Source: Mesostigma viride (taxonomy: Eukaryota > Streptophyta > Mesostigmatophyceae > Mesostigmatales > Mesostigmataceae). From it: 61,000 nucleotides of DNA. Positions 38,216 to 49,839 of the stretch are shown piece after piece (positions within the stretch are counted from its first letter, which is position 1; each line of letters opens with the position of its first letter). The stretch spans positions 274,369 to 335,368 of the forward strand of contig RPFO01000178.1 of NCBI GenBank assembly GCA_009746045.1. Direction: 5' to 3'. The notes under the pieces were generated by a model that saw nothing but the letters and a program-made list of their open reading frames with translations, had not been told where the DNA came from and did not search any database. A program made the position numbers and the translations under genes.

Positions 38216-39657
38216 GGTGTGGGGTTTGGATTGTGAAAATGTTGGTGCAACTAGGGTGCCACCTGGCAGACAGAGTAGCCTGGCCACAACACCCTGGTTG
38301 GTCCCAGGGTTGTTACTCTGGGTAGCCAACAGGGAGGGTCGGTGGGCCATGTGGCACGTGTGTTTGCAGGTCTGTGTGTGTCATAGCCATTGCCGAATGT
38401 CGCGTGACGGGCATTAGAGGCCCCCGCCCCCTTGCCGCTTTCGGCGCGCACACCGTTTGTCCGCTCGCTTGGTGCTCACGCGGACACTGGACGGTGCTCA
38501 TGCAGACCGATGCTCATGTGGTGCCCACTGGCAATCTTCCTGCCGGCCCCCAACGCGCCTTCTCCCCCCCCCGCGCCCCACCAGTGTGCTGGCGCAGGGC
38601 CCTGAGCAACCACTCGTGTTGGAGTCCACCACGCACGCCACTTACAAGGCTCCGACCAGGTCCTAGCGGCCCTCGCACGCGCGTCTGCGTGTGAGTGCGT
38701 CACGAGCAAGGTGCTCCGGGAACTGCGGAGCTGCCGGCCTTGCCTACCCTTGAGGGGAGCTTCAAGGGGAGCTGCCGACCGTCTATACACGCCGCGTGCT
38801 GGTGACTTGCGATGCGCAACGCGCGGCCATCGGCACACCGCTGTCAGGAGGTGGGGTGACGCGCATGCCCCCCCAACCAGCCAGGTGATGAGACGTGGAG
38901 GCATGGAAGAAGGGTGGGAAGAAGAAGAGGCAACCTGCGATAGCGGCGGTGGGGCGTGGCGGTGGGTAGTGGCGGTGGAGGTGCAGCGCTTGCCCTCTCA
39001 TGGCACGGCAACTGGGCTTGGACCTCTTGCACGGCACGGCATAATCGATCCAGGGGCACTCTTTGGGCGATAGTCCTGCACATGCTGGTGTGGAACACCT
39101 CCACTCACCCAAGCGCTATTGACTTGGTGCAATGGCTTCACCCTCCTGGAATGGTCGCATTCCAACCCCAGCGTTACGCCCCCAGCAGTACAACACCGGA
39201 GTTACAGCGCAGACATTACAACGCAGGCGTTGCATTGCCTACTGGGTCGCGAGTGCACCAGCCTCAATGGGGGCGTCATGTTGGTGAGACTTGGCGCCTG
39301 TCCAAGCGGGCGTACTACCCACGAGGGCTGTGTGCTTGCACATGACATAAGTTTCCGAGACCATACCTCTCGTTAGGTGTAAGTTAACGGTCGGAATGTT
39401 ACAATTCAATGTTCAGCCTGTAGATCTGAGCAAGTATGTGGCTTGTTTCCAGCACATTGGCTCACATTGGTGAAGATATTTTTGGAGTGATTCACGAGTT
39501 GTGAATGTCAAAAGCTAGGGATGTAATAAACTTTTCAGCCTCTATCTTGTAAGGCCACGATTGTCGCTCCAGGGAGGGTTGTTCGTTGTTGGTTCAAGTC
39601 TACCTTATTAACCTTATTAATTAATTATCTCGTAGACTTGATTTAATTATCTCGTAG
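38216..39657. other. Intergenic, no recognised gene
   Basis: GC-rich with many short frames on both strands, none with splice or domain support. Ends in an AT-rich stretch with TTAATTAATT and two TCTCGTAGAC/G copies that flank the LINE. Confidence 0.45.
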
Positions 39658-39920
39658 AGTTTCCCGCCATCCTGATCTTCGTCGACTTCATCAAGGCTTT
39701 TGATTCTGTCCTCTGGGACGCTCTATGGGCTGTACTTGCTCACGCCCGCGTTCCCACTCCCTTCATTACCGTCATCCGCACGCTGTATGAGGGGCCGACC
39801 ACTTCGGTGCGCACTCAACACGGCTTTACCCCGCCATGCCCACTGCAGACCGGCGTCTGGCAGGGTTGCGTCCTGTCGCCGTACCTGTTTATTAAATTGT
39901 AGTGGATTATGTTATGCGCC

Positions 39921-39995
39921 ATGTTCCCCTCCCACTGAGGACTTATGCTCACGTGCCGCCGTCACGTGTCTATTAATTAATTAATTAATTAATTA
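39921..39995 (+). mobile_element. 75-bp insertion of the same LINE's 3' end, sense
   Basis: Flanked by the exact 12-base duplication ATGTTATGCGCC (39909-39920, 39996-40007). It contains GAGGACTTATGCTCACGTG, a CACGTG-type inverted repeat and (TTAA)n, which is the 3' tail of the host LINE. LINE copy 2 has the empty site. Confidence 0.85.
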
Positions 39996-40623
39996 ATGTT
40001 ATGCGCCAGGCACGTGCTCGCTTTGCTAGCATTGCAGGCCGTGCCCCTGGCCTAGCGATCACGAACGACCTTGGGGAAGGGGGGCCGACTAACAAGCAGA
40101 ATTTACTAGCTGACCTCATTTATGCTGACGACATCACGCTCATCGAGAAGCCGGACTCTGCCCAACTTTGGCTGGACTGCCTGGCGCTCGAGGCTCGGGC
40201 GGTTGGTCTAGAAATCAGCCCCAAAACGGAGGCCCTGGCCCTCGGCATGGCAGGGCCCCCACCCACACTCCGCCTCTTAGACGACACCCAGGTCAACTAC
40301 CCTACCTCAGGCCGCTTCAAGCTGCTCGGCAGTTGGCTTTCCGACTGCGAGGACGACATGACGACACGGATCGGCATGGCGTGGGCGCAACTCCATGACC
40401 ACCGCCGCCGGTGGAGCAACCCCGCCCTACCCCGGATCGTCAAGCGTGACCTCTTCAAGGTCGTCATTCTGACGATCCTGACCTACGGCGCCGAGACCTG
40501 GACACTGACGCAGGAGCTGGAGCAACGACTCGACGGCAACGTCACCAAGATGCTGCGCAAGGCCCTTAGCATCCCCTAGTTTGGTTTGCACATTAGTAAT
40601 GAGGATTTGTACGTTGATTTGCC

Positions 40624-40667
40624 TTATTAATTAATTAATTAATAGACACGTGACTGCGTCGTCACGT
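40624..40667 (-). mobile_element. 44-bp insertion of the same LINE's 3' end, antisense
   Basis: Flanked by GATTTGCC (40616-40623, 40668-40675). Reads (TTAA)n, then AGACACGTGACTGCG; copy 2 has the empty site near 52940. Confidence 0.8.
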
Positions 40668-41180
40668 GATTTGCCCTATGTTTCCCACATTATTAGGCAC
40701 CGGCGCCTAGGCCTCGCCGGGCACCTGGCCCGCACAGCCATCAGGTAGACACATCAGATAGACTAGCTGGCACCAAGCCCGCCCAGCCTGGGCGATAAGT
40801 CCTCACCTGGCGTGCCCCAGGCCGCGCGCGGCAGGGCCGCCACCCGTGGACTTATCGTGATAGACTCGGCATGGACATGTGCTACACTAGACGTGAAGGG
40901 CTCACACCCGGGCAGCCCCCTGGTTTGTCTGTAATATGGAGGCAGATGGTACGCAAGGATAGATGGCAAGTAGTGATGAAGGAGACCACCCCCAAGTCTG
41001 TGGGGGCTCCGCGTGTGACCGCGTATGGCATTCATAGCAATTCGGGCCGTGGTGCCCACACCCCTGTAACTAGGACCTAGATAGCTTACACCATCCATTC
41101 GATCCCATGTTCCCCTCCCACTGAGGACTTATGCTCACGTGACGCAGTCACGTGTCTATTAATTATTAATTAATTAATCT

Positions 41181-42448
41181 CGTAGACTGCATCACGTGGG
41201 TACCAATAAAGGAACATTCAACCCCGATACACAATGAGGAGGGAGGGCGCCCTGTAGCTTCTCTCACTGCCCAAAGTGGGCAGGCCACATCTGGAGCGCT
41301 CTCTCCGCATCATGGTGCGGGCGCAACTGTGGGTGCAATACAAAGCTTCGGCATAGCGAAAGCGTGGCAGATGCAGTAAGGCTGCCTCGGCCATGGTCCA
41401 GAGCCCACAGATAGGCTTGGAACACATTCAGAGACGCTCCGGATTGGGAGAGGATAGAGGCTCTCCCGGAGCCTGAGGGTGTTTAGGGGCATATACAGGG
41501 CTCACTCACGAACCCCCAAGTCTACCAATGCTGGACGCATTAACATCAATCCTCCATGTGTAAGCCCCCCGCAGTCATTGGCTGTATCGAAACGAACAAG
41601 CAATATCGTGAAAGCAAACAGCAAAATTTGATCGATGCTTTTGCTGCCATTCTTCTGGAAACAACGCAAAACACACTGCTACGTTTAGCTCGAGGTTCTG
41701 AACACAGGCCTTCCAACTATCTGGTCTGAGTAGGTATCTTGAGTGCGACATGCATATGCCAATAGTACCAGATGTTTGGCGTGCCAACACAATTGCAAGT
41801 CCTTAGATTAGTTGCGTGTCTACGTGCAAGAAAGCTGTGAGGAAGCCGTGCGTAGATTTATGGCGCTATCTAGTACCTGCCTGCTTGGATGGAAGACAGG
41901 AAAAGTGCGGGAGGGGGGAGAGCAAGGACAAATATGCGATCGAGATAGTGAAAAACGATGATGGGCTAACTGGCGATGTAATTGGAGCAAAGGTCAGGAG
42001 TCGGTGAAAAAATGGCTTTGTATTTCCAATTTCAAAGTTTCACGCAAAGCTAAGCAAAAGGAAGATCGCGGGTCCGCGCAACAGCGGAAAGGCAACCAAT
42101 AAGGGCGCGGGATGCGACGTGGCGCTCTGTCCAGCTGGCCTTGGACGTTTCTAGACTGGTCGTGTGTCGGAGGAATTCCCGACCTGAAAAGGGGATTTTA
42201 CATCTCACGTTACATGGAAAAGGGCTCAAGTACGCGACGTTGTAAAAAAGTGGCTTGCAAAAAAGGAACCGAGGCGATTTGGCGCCGCGTAGATCGTGAC
42301 GTTGTTTGCCCGGTTGGATCTGCATCTATATGGCGTTCATGGGTTGTTTCGAAACCCGGTCGATGAGAGTTGACGGAGAAGCCGAGTGTAAAACTGATCC
42401 TTTTGCGACACATCGGTGAAAATCGAAGTCGGACCCCGGCTTAGGCCG
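41181..42448. other. Intergenic, no recognised gene
   Basis: Starts with TTAATTAATCTCGTAGAC after the LINE. Only short frames; nothing with domain or splice support. Confidence 0.45.
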
Positions 42449-42636
42449 TTGAAATTGAAATTGAAATTGAAATTGAAATTGAAATTGAAATTGAAATTGA
42501 AATTGAAATTGAAATTGAAATTGAAATTGAAATTGAAATTGAAATTGAAATTGAAATTGAAATTGAAATTGAAATTGAAATTGAAATTGAAATTGAAATT
42601 GAAATTGAAATTGAAATTGAAATTGAAATTGAAATC
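42449..42636. repeat. (TTGAAA)n hexamer microsatellite
   Basis: About 31 perfect copies directly before repeat C at 42641. Confidence 0.97.
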
Positions 42637-42640
42637 GAAT

Positions 42641-42980
42641 TGTTGAGCTTCGCTCATTTTATACATGACGCGTGGACGGGCTCAAAGGGGACCGACCTGC
42701 CGTAAATAGCGTAAGACTAGCGCTTGTCACGAGGGTACTGCACCAGCCGGCCCTTTTTGTGCCGAGGCTGAGTGTGGTTCCGGAGTGCAGGCCTAGGTAG
42801 CTTATAACGTACGTCCCTAGACCTTGTTACCTGCGCCAGCAGCCAGGCGTGGCGCAACTGTGATGGGCAGTCAGTGCACCTTGTACCTGCGCCAGCCGGC
42901 AGGCCTGCGTGGCGCAATGTGAATGATAGTCAGTACTTAGAGTGGTGTAGGGGACGTAGCGGGGAGGCCTCTTTTCAGCT
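42641..42980. repeat. Dispersed repeat C, copy 1
   Basis: About 335 bases beginning TGTTGAGCTTCGCTCATTTT, repeated in the same direction at 44231-44567. It includes two internal copies of ACCTGCGCCAGCxGxCAGG. The spacer 42981-44034 has no recognised gene. Confidence 0.85.
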
Positions 42981-44034
42981 TCGCAACTTTATCCCAGCAT
43001 TTGCTGGCAAGGTCGGCTGGCCGCTATGGCGGCTGCGCTGAATGTAAGACGATGCTATCGGCCTCTCCGGGCGTGGAGAGGCCTAGAGTAAATTTCTTTA
43101 TGTTCTCCACCAACCGTTACAGGCCACAGTAATGGTTGTTAGGTGGGGGGCTCTGCGATTTGAGTAAAAGGGTGTGATTTCCGGCGCTGGGCCCACTGAC
43201 GATTCCCCTCTACCCCTGGGTGCAGCAAGCAGCTTCCTGACACTGGCTGGGGAAGCTGCGTTTTAAGTCGGACAACGTCAGCGATCAAGGAGCCATACAG
43301 GCCAGGTGGCCAGCCGCTACGGTGGAAAGAATCACAGGTGGAGGCGAATCTGCGCAGGGTGCCAGGGTAGCCCATAAATGCCAGGAGCCTGACAGCGGAC
43401 CCGATCTTTCGGCCTGTGGCCAGACGGGAGTTTCGAGGAGGATGCGGGGCTGGAGGAAATCTTGGTGGGAGGAACGCGCTCTTCATCATGGCCCAGTTTT
43501 TCAGCAAAGAATGTTTGCCTGGCGAGGCTGAAATTCTGGCTGTTTTTTATGTACCGCCTTTGTTTTTATCCTGTATGATGCACAGTATAGGAAAGGCAAT
43601 AAAGAGTCCGGTTCAGCCAGGGGGGCATATATCTCTGCCATAAAATTTTCCTACAAAAACACAAGCCCTGGTCGGGGCCTTGGCTAAGCAGTTTCCAAGC
43701 CAAGGCCACGGTAGGGTACAGACAGGGTCGATCGCCACCGCCAGGCAATGGCTTCAATGCCGGGAAATCCCAGCCTCGGGGGTGGGGCTGGTGATGGGTC
43801 CTGGGCTTGTGAGAGACGGTCCGGGTGCGTAAGGCCTAATGAGAAGCCGCTGGAAACCGCCCTCCTAACGGGGGGAACGACATGGGTGCCGCCCTGCGTC
43901 CGCCGGGAAACCGTAGCGGCCACACTGGGGCGGCAGTACAGCCGCGGCAGCGTGCGGGAGGGGGGCCAGGGGCGGAAAGAAACTCGGCACTGGCAAGGTT
44001 GGCGACAGCCTTGGTGGCCAGGTAGGAGGTGTGG

Positions 44035-44230
44035 GGGCAACACCTTGTGTTCGAGTATGCTGGGCCCCCAGCATGGTGCTACAATAACCAACTTGATAAT
44101 GATGTACACTGAGTTTGAAGGTGAGCGTGGTATAGGCTGCCCGTATAAAGCCTAGCACACAAAAATGTAAAATAAATGTTTCTCTTCGGGTGGGAAGGAA
44201 CTCCAATGGACAAAGAACAAGAAATGTGTT
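44035..44230. repeat. Dispersed repeat D, copy 1, with TGTAA
   Basis: Begins near GGCAACACCTTGTGTTCGAG; contains GTATAAAGCCTAGCACAC and AAAAATGTAAAATAAATG, then GGAACTCCAATGGAC. Also at 44597-44792 (same direction) and 55404-55560 (reverse). TGTAA is the polyadenylation signal of green algae, so D may be an element 3' end. Confidence 0.8.
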
Positions 44231-44567
44231 TGTTGAGCTTCGCTCATTTTATATATGACGCGTGGACGGGCTCAAAGGGGACCGACCTGCCGTAGGTAGC
44301 GTAAGACTAGCGCTTGTCACGAGGATACTGCACCGGCCGGCCCTTTTTGTGCCGAGGCTGAGTGTGGTTCCAGAGCGGCAGGCCTAGGTAGCTTCTAGCG
44401 TACGTCACTAGACCTTGTTACCTGTGCCAGCCGCCCGGCGTGGCGCAACTGTGATGGGCAGTCAGTAAACCTTGCACCTGCGCCAGCCGGCAGGCCTGCG
44501 TGGTGCAATGTGAATGATAGTCAGTACTTAGAGTGGTGTAGGGGACGTAGGGAGGCCTATTTTCAGC
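44231..44567. repeat. Dispersed repeat C, copy 2
   Basis: Second copy of the repeat at 42641, here lying directly between two D copies (D-C-D order). Confidence 0.85.
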
Positions 44568-44596
44568 TCCCACCCACCACCCACCCATGCTGCTAA

Positions 44597-44792
44597 GAGG
44601 GGCAACACCTTGTGTTCGAGTATGCTGGGCCCCCAGCATGGTGCTACAATAAAATAACCAACTTGATAATGATGTGCACTGAGGTTGAAGGTGTGGTATA
44701 CATAGGCTGTCCGTATAAAGCCTAGCTAGCACACAAAAATGTAAAATAAATGTTTCTCTTGGTGGGAAGGAACTCCAATGGACCATAAACAA
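44597..44792. repeat. Dispersed repeat D, copy 2
   Basis: Same as 44035-44230 with short indels (ACAATAAAATAACC in place of ACAATAACC). Confidence 0.8.
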
Positions 44793-44879
44793 GAAACACT
44801 GGCCATCCTTACCCATGGGAACAAAAAGGCTAGCCTTACCCCCAAACATGCAACACACAGCTAGGGAGGGCGGGTGGGA

Positions 44880-45625
44880 AAACAAAAGAGACCGCAATGA
44901 GCTAGGTGAGCAAGCTTTTATCGTGTTTCAAGGCCAACGGCTCTCTACCAACGGCCAGATTCCGGCAACGGCCTCTAAACATTTTTAGCCGTCAAGTTTT
45001 ACTTCTGATATTGCTTGTTGCAAACCCGTCCACAATCACAGATCTGTTAGGAAAACCTAGACGCAAAAATCTGTCATGGTACTCAGCACACCGTCAGGTA
45101 TGGGCGGCGGCAACAATTAGGCCATATATCATCCGTGTCCTGGAGGAGTTTGGGGCCATGGGGCCCCTGACCTCCGCCTTCTTCAAGGAGTGTTGCCGGC
45201 TCCGGGAGGACCGGCTGGACCTGGAGGGCCAGCGGGCCTCATGGTCGGCGCGGACCTGGACGTCATATTGGCGTCAGCGCTTGTCGGTGGCGCTGACTCG
45301 GGCCATGGCTGACATCATGCTCCGCCGTACGCGGGCTGATTTTGCGGTGCAGCAGGGCTATTAGGTTCCTCCCGTTAGGAGTTTCCATTGGTCTTATCGT
45401 AGTATAGAGATTTGACATGGCTCTGTATAGAGGTTTATAGCTGGGCGTTTGCTTTGGTTTGAGTGATTTCACTCTGCTGTAAGTAATTATATTATTAATA
45501 TATCATCCGTAATACTCGTACACTAGAAGCCTAATCAACCTTATTACGATCACAACACCAAGCTCTATTTCATCTAGCATCAGCGGCTCCCCTTCCGTAT
45601 CACTATAAAGAAACTATGTTCAGAG
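44880..45625. repeat. Left direct repeat (A1-B1) of the DIRS-like element, interrupted
   Basis: A1 (44880-45136) begins ACAAAAGAGACCG and matches 52170-52436; B1 (45500-45625) ends CTATGTTCAGAGA and matches 54508-54655. Joined, A-B is about 380 bases and flanks the gag/RT/recombinase region on both sides like a terminal direct repeat. Each copy is split by a different insertion. Confidence 0.65.
45137..45499 (+). mobile_element. 5'-truncated LINE of a second family inside A1-B1
   Basis: Flanked by ATATCATCCGT (45126-45136 and 45500-45510). Codes for an ORF end (VLEEFGAMGPLTSAFFKECC, ALTRAMADIMLRRTRADF) stopping at 45364, then a 3' region ending in ATTATATTATTAAT. Confidence 0.7.
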
Positions 45626-45839
45626 AGGCCCTGATTCGATTAACCGTGGAACTCCAAGGTAACCAGACTCTTCATTTAAACAATAAGTAGAGCACATCGG
45701 GAAGTGGCCCTCAACTGGCCATCCTTACCCATGGGAACCAAAAAGGCTAGCCTTGTAAACCCTTTCATTCCTCCCTGGCGACCCAAGCCACTGGGGCAAA
45801 CATTAACTGTTTGACGCATAAGACAAGAATGAAGGGAAC

Positions 45840-46400
45840 TTAGTTGGAGAGTAGAGAAAAGACGCTCCGCCAAATGCGCGGGGGGCAGGCGGCGATAGCC
45901 CGAACCAGGGCATCAGGAAGCGTGAGGGCCAAGCTCCGGTGCAAACCAACATAGTGGGCGACAGTTTTGCTGCTGCGCCAGCGACCCCGATGCTGAATAT
46001 CAGCCATGCTGCGCTGCCGCAAAAAATCATAGGTAGCCCCCCCATGCCGCAGCCCATGAATGGTAAACACCGTGTCGACCCCCAAAGGCCTGATGCCAAA
46101 GCCGGCTGAACTGGGCATAATCGTAAGGGAACACCCGCTCCCATGGCAGCCGCCTTGCCACTCATACAAGCCCGCAAGAGGGTCTCAGACATGACATCCT
46201 CGACCACCACAGACTGCACCTCCCCCTTAGCCGTCTTAGCTGACATCAGCAACAAGGCGCCCCGCTGCGAACCCCGCAACCGGACATCAGCTACTAGGCT
46301 GCAAGCGCACATGGCCGACCAACTGGTTGAGCGCCTCCGATACCCGCAGGTATTGCTGGAAAATAGCGATGACCATCAATAGCCGCACGAGGCTGCCGCT
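45840..46400 (-). pseudogene. Tyrosine recombinase of a DIRS-like retroelement, frame-broken
   Basis: The minus strand carries the full set of catalytic motifs in two or three frames: LRVSEALNQL (box I Arg, about 46345), HGLRHGGATYDFL (His-xx-Arg), HRGRWRSSKTVAHYV (Gly-Arg-Trp and Tyr). The middle (LLMSAKTAKGEVQSVVVEDV) also fits the fold. Such recombinases replace the integrase in DIRS, PAT and Ngaro retrotransposons. Frame changes make it non-functional as read. Confidence 0.75.
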
Positions 46401-46599
46401 GGATCACCATAGTACAAGCAAGTGCAAACGCAGCCTCCCATGGAATGGGGGGGGGGGCACGAGGAGGTGCCAACGTGCGCCAGCCATGCAGCCAAAACAC
46501 TTCATGCCAAGGCCCAATCCCGCACCTCCCGGGGAAAATACAAATTCAGACCCATAAGCGCATTGACACACAACTGGCGGCTGTAACACCGTGAGTGCG

Positions 46600-48790
46600 C
46601 CCAAGCGATCGACATACTCGCAATAGTATTCCTCAATCGTGAAGGCGCGCAACAAGCTGCCAGCTAGCCTGACCCCGCCGGCTCGCCCACCATGCTAGAA
46701 AGGACCTAACTATGGCCCCGATGGTACTCGCCCACCATGCTAGAAAGGACCTACTATGTAAGGCCCCGATGGTAAACCATCAAGGTAGCCGGCTTCACCT
46801 TGCCCTCAAGAAGGGTCAAGTAGGTAGCGCCAAGACGGGGCCCGGGATTGGGATGAACACCCTCGCGCGAGTCAAATCGCGGACCCACCCGGCCACCGAG
46901 GCAGCCATGGGAAGCTCGGCCCGCGAAGGCCCATCCGCAGGTTGAAGCTCACTCGGCGTCCAGACCCATTGCGAGCAGCTGCCGGTGACCAAGGTAAGAG
47001 CTCACAACCGGCGGCATTGCTTGTTTAAACGGTATAAGAAGAGGAACGCCCTTAAGCCAAGCAGCCCAAAGCGGCAGTGGAGTCCACTAACCTCACCACC
47101 CGCTTCCCCCAGATTCCGAAGTTCCGGGCCGAGCGCTCCACCGGCCCCCTTCACAGCAGCCCGCACTTCCTTTTCGTTGATGTGCATGGTCGAATCGCGC
47201 CATGCAGCGACTCTTAATCCCTACGTGCCATCTCCCGTTGATGATGGCTCTTACCGCGGCCTAGCTCGGTCAAGGGTCTAGGCCCCGCATACATGGCCTC
47301 ACCTGGGGTGAGGAGGGTTGGATAACCCCGCACCTCCCGACCCCGAGCTAATTCCATCACCTCAGCCGGGGCCATCTCAGCGTTACTATACCACCCCCTG
47401 CCCAAAACTAGACGCATCCGAAGCCACCACCACCGGAGCCAGGGCAGCCGCCCCATCCACACGGACCATGGGGGCCAACGCCATGGCACACTCGAGCTCA
47501 TCGGCGCACACCTTGCCACAAGGGTCACGTTCGCTGGCACCACCCCTTGAGGTTGATGAACTTAAAGCTCTGCTGCCATATGGACAAGCAAGTGCGGCTG
47601 AGCATTTGCAGCCACACCCACCGGCCCACGATGGCCGCCAGCGCCTCAGCGGTAGCGCGTCCCCTCTCGAGGAGTACACGAGTGTGCTCAACCACAAGGG
47701 TGAGCTGCTTAGCTGTCGGCTCCGACACCCCATCCCGCCGGTGAACAAAACCCAGAGCTTCTCTAAGCTCATCCTCCCCCTCCGGACTAGCCATGATCGT
47801 CTTGTCCTTGGAGGGCACAAGGCGCGTACCCGTCTTCAATAGCACTCGTGATTAAGCGATTCACCGCCTCGCACGTGCGCCCATGGCTGACCACCAGGGC
47901 ATCAATAGTGATGGATACCATAGGGGTAGGGGGGTCCTCAAGGTCGGTTTGCATCTCCCTTGTGCTCTCCTCCTTGTACTTGATGGCTAGGGCGGTTGGG
48001 TTACCCCAATGATGCATTCCGAAGCACGGTCAGCTCCCCTATACACTTGTGAGGCGGTTCACCTGCCGTCTAGGATCCAAAGCGCCCGTGGCATAGATGA
48101 CCATCTCATGGATCGGGCTTCCCCTAGCGCTACAGCGTGGGAGTGCCCCATGGCCAGCACTTTTTCAGCACTGGCCACACCCTCCGCCGCCGCCCCGGCA
48201 ACCCGACATCGGTGGACCACACATCAGGTAGCCCTTGATACTCCCACCACTACTTCCGGCACTTGGATGGTATATAGTAATATGAGACAAGGTCGCTCTT
48301 GGCCGTGTAGCACCGACCCTTGACATGATATAGACCTTCGAGTAAATGCCCAGGTGCGGTAACACCGTCTTAGGAGGGTCTACCCACAGCGCGTTGCCCA
48401 ACTTCTTATTCACAATGAGCCTTTAATAGCTCCCCCACTCTTTTGGCCACCCCAAAACATCCGTCTACCCACTTTGGCCGCGTCTCTCGGAACTCCACCA
48501 TCCCCACGCCCGCTGCCCTCCCCATCAACTTGCCCCACTCCGCCATGGCGCACCCTCGGCTGGGGGCAGGTACATTCCAATACCTCGCACTGGCGGCCAC
48601 TGACCTCCGGCTTGATGCAGTTGGCCTCGCTGGCGTACACCTCTAGCCAACTAGGTCGTAGCGCCAGCAAGTCCAGCAGCTTCGCCTTTCCCGCCACCTC
48701 CCGCTTCGGCAGACTCACCCGCTCCGCCACAAGTTGTTCATACTTGTTGTTCTGTTTCCCATAGATTAAATCTGCACTTCCCTTTGTGGG
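46600..48790 (-). pseudogene. RT/RNase H-like region of the DIRS-like element, heavily decayed
   Basis: Protein-like stretches in changing frames on the minus strand: VSITIDALVVSHGRTCEAV (about 47900, position of the usual IDD motif, here IDA), TAKQLTLVVEHTRVLLERGR and LAAIVGRWVWLQ (connection region), VVVASDASSFGQGVV (RNase H-like DAS). The region 48165-48790 has further fragments. The RT call rests on order and these motifs. Confidence 0.45.
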
Positions 48791-49379
48791 GCCTGTCGCA
48801 ACGCCTACGCGGCAACTGTACCACTCACAGTGCTTTTTGACCCTTTTCAGGGCCTCCGCCGTTCCCCTGGAGCTCGCGCCTCCAGATTAAGGCGGAGGGT
48901 CTGCCCCCCCGTGCCATAGCCATTTTTACCACATAATAACCTTGTGTTGTACATAGAGTAAAGGTCCGGCGGCGGCGAGTTGCACGCTGGCGTCTGCGTG
49001 CTGACCTCACTCTCCCCCACGTAGTGCTTATGAGGCCTTGTAGGAAGAGGCAGGCAGGGAAGGGGGCGCGGTTTACCCTTTCGGTGTTTACTTGGTTTGC
49101 TGGGCCTTGCCCAGCTTCTCCATCATCGTGGCGCTCTGCAGGGCCATCTTCATGGCCGGGTTGCTCACCAAGGATCAGTTGTGAGAGAGTAATGCCGAAG
49201 AACGCCATGGCTCTTGCAGGAATGTTGCCTTTATTGAATAAGGAAAACACAGACGTAAGTCACGTCACTTCCAAGACTGCACGCAGCACAGACGACAAGG
49301 TCGCAGTGCCAAGAGAATGTGCACGCAAGAGCTAGCGTCCTGGTGCTATCAAGTCACACATATAACTTGCTAGGGACGC

Positions 49380-49839
49380 GTCCAAGTATTCAGCTGCACT
49401 GTCACAGCTGAACTGTCAATCAATTGATCAAACAGACTCTGGCACGCCTTTGGCGCGCAGATCTATCAATTGTCCATACGGCTAGTCCTGTGGACCTATC
49501 CGTACATTACTCAGCATCAATTGTCTCATAGGTCCTGGCGCGCTACAGCACGCCTACCTATCAATTGACCATCAAGTCCTGTACAAGTCCTGTCAACGTC
49601 CTGCGGACTATCAAAGTGACACTTGTACATCCTGTGTCCGTATACGCGCCCACAGTGGCGCGCCGGGTACTGTCGGCACAGCCTAGGAAACGTCATAACT
49701 TTTACGTCCCGTAACCAAATGAGGCGTTCAAGGTGCCGTTGGAAAGAGCGTAACAATCTCTATGCATCTAACGTAAATCCTTTACGTTAACTGGATCGGG
49801 GCATCCTCGTTGAGAACAAGGAGGTGGCCAGCCACCTTT
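49380..49839. other. Spacer with repeated CAATTG sites
   Basis: No gene. Several TCAATTG/ATCAATTG palindromes (49423, 49468, 49510, 49561) alternate with GGCGCGC. Meaning unknown. The stretch 48791-49379 holds only weak minus-strand frames. Confidence 0.4.

Larger units (their letters stand above)
39658..41180 (+). mobile_element. 5'-truncated non-LTR retrotransposon (LINE) copy 1
   Basis: Starts inside the reverse transcriptase: FVDFIKAFDSVLWDALW and GVWQGCVLSPYLF (palm region), then after an insertion LLADLIYADDITLIEK with the catalytic YADD (about 40105-40150), and a C-terminal end TILTYGAETWTLTQELEQRL (to 40579). The 3' region ends with CACGTGACGCAGTCACGTG and (TTAA)n. TCTCGTAGA lies on both sides (about 39647 and 41179), a target-site duplication. 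It is inactive: 5' truncation, two insertions and stops. Confidence 0.85.

Noticed and set aside
33968-38417. Very long open frames on both strands (up to 1,369 codons)
   Set aside because: They translate a 27-bp minisatellite with no stop in most frames; several frames on both strands are equally long.
49380-49600. CAATTG cluster as a regulatory array
   Set aside because: Spacing is irregular and no neighbouring gene would use it; recorded only as a spacer.
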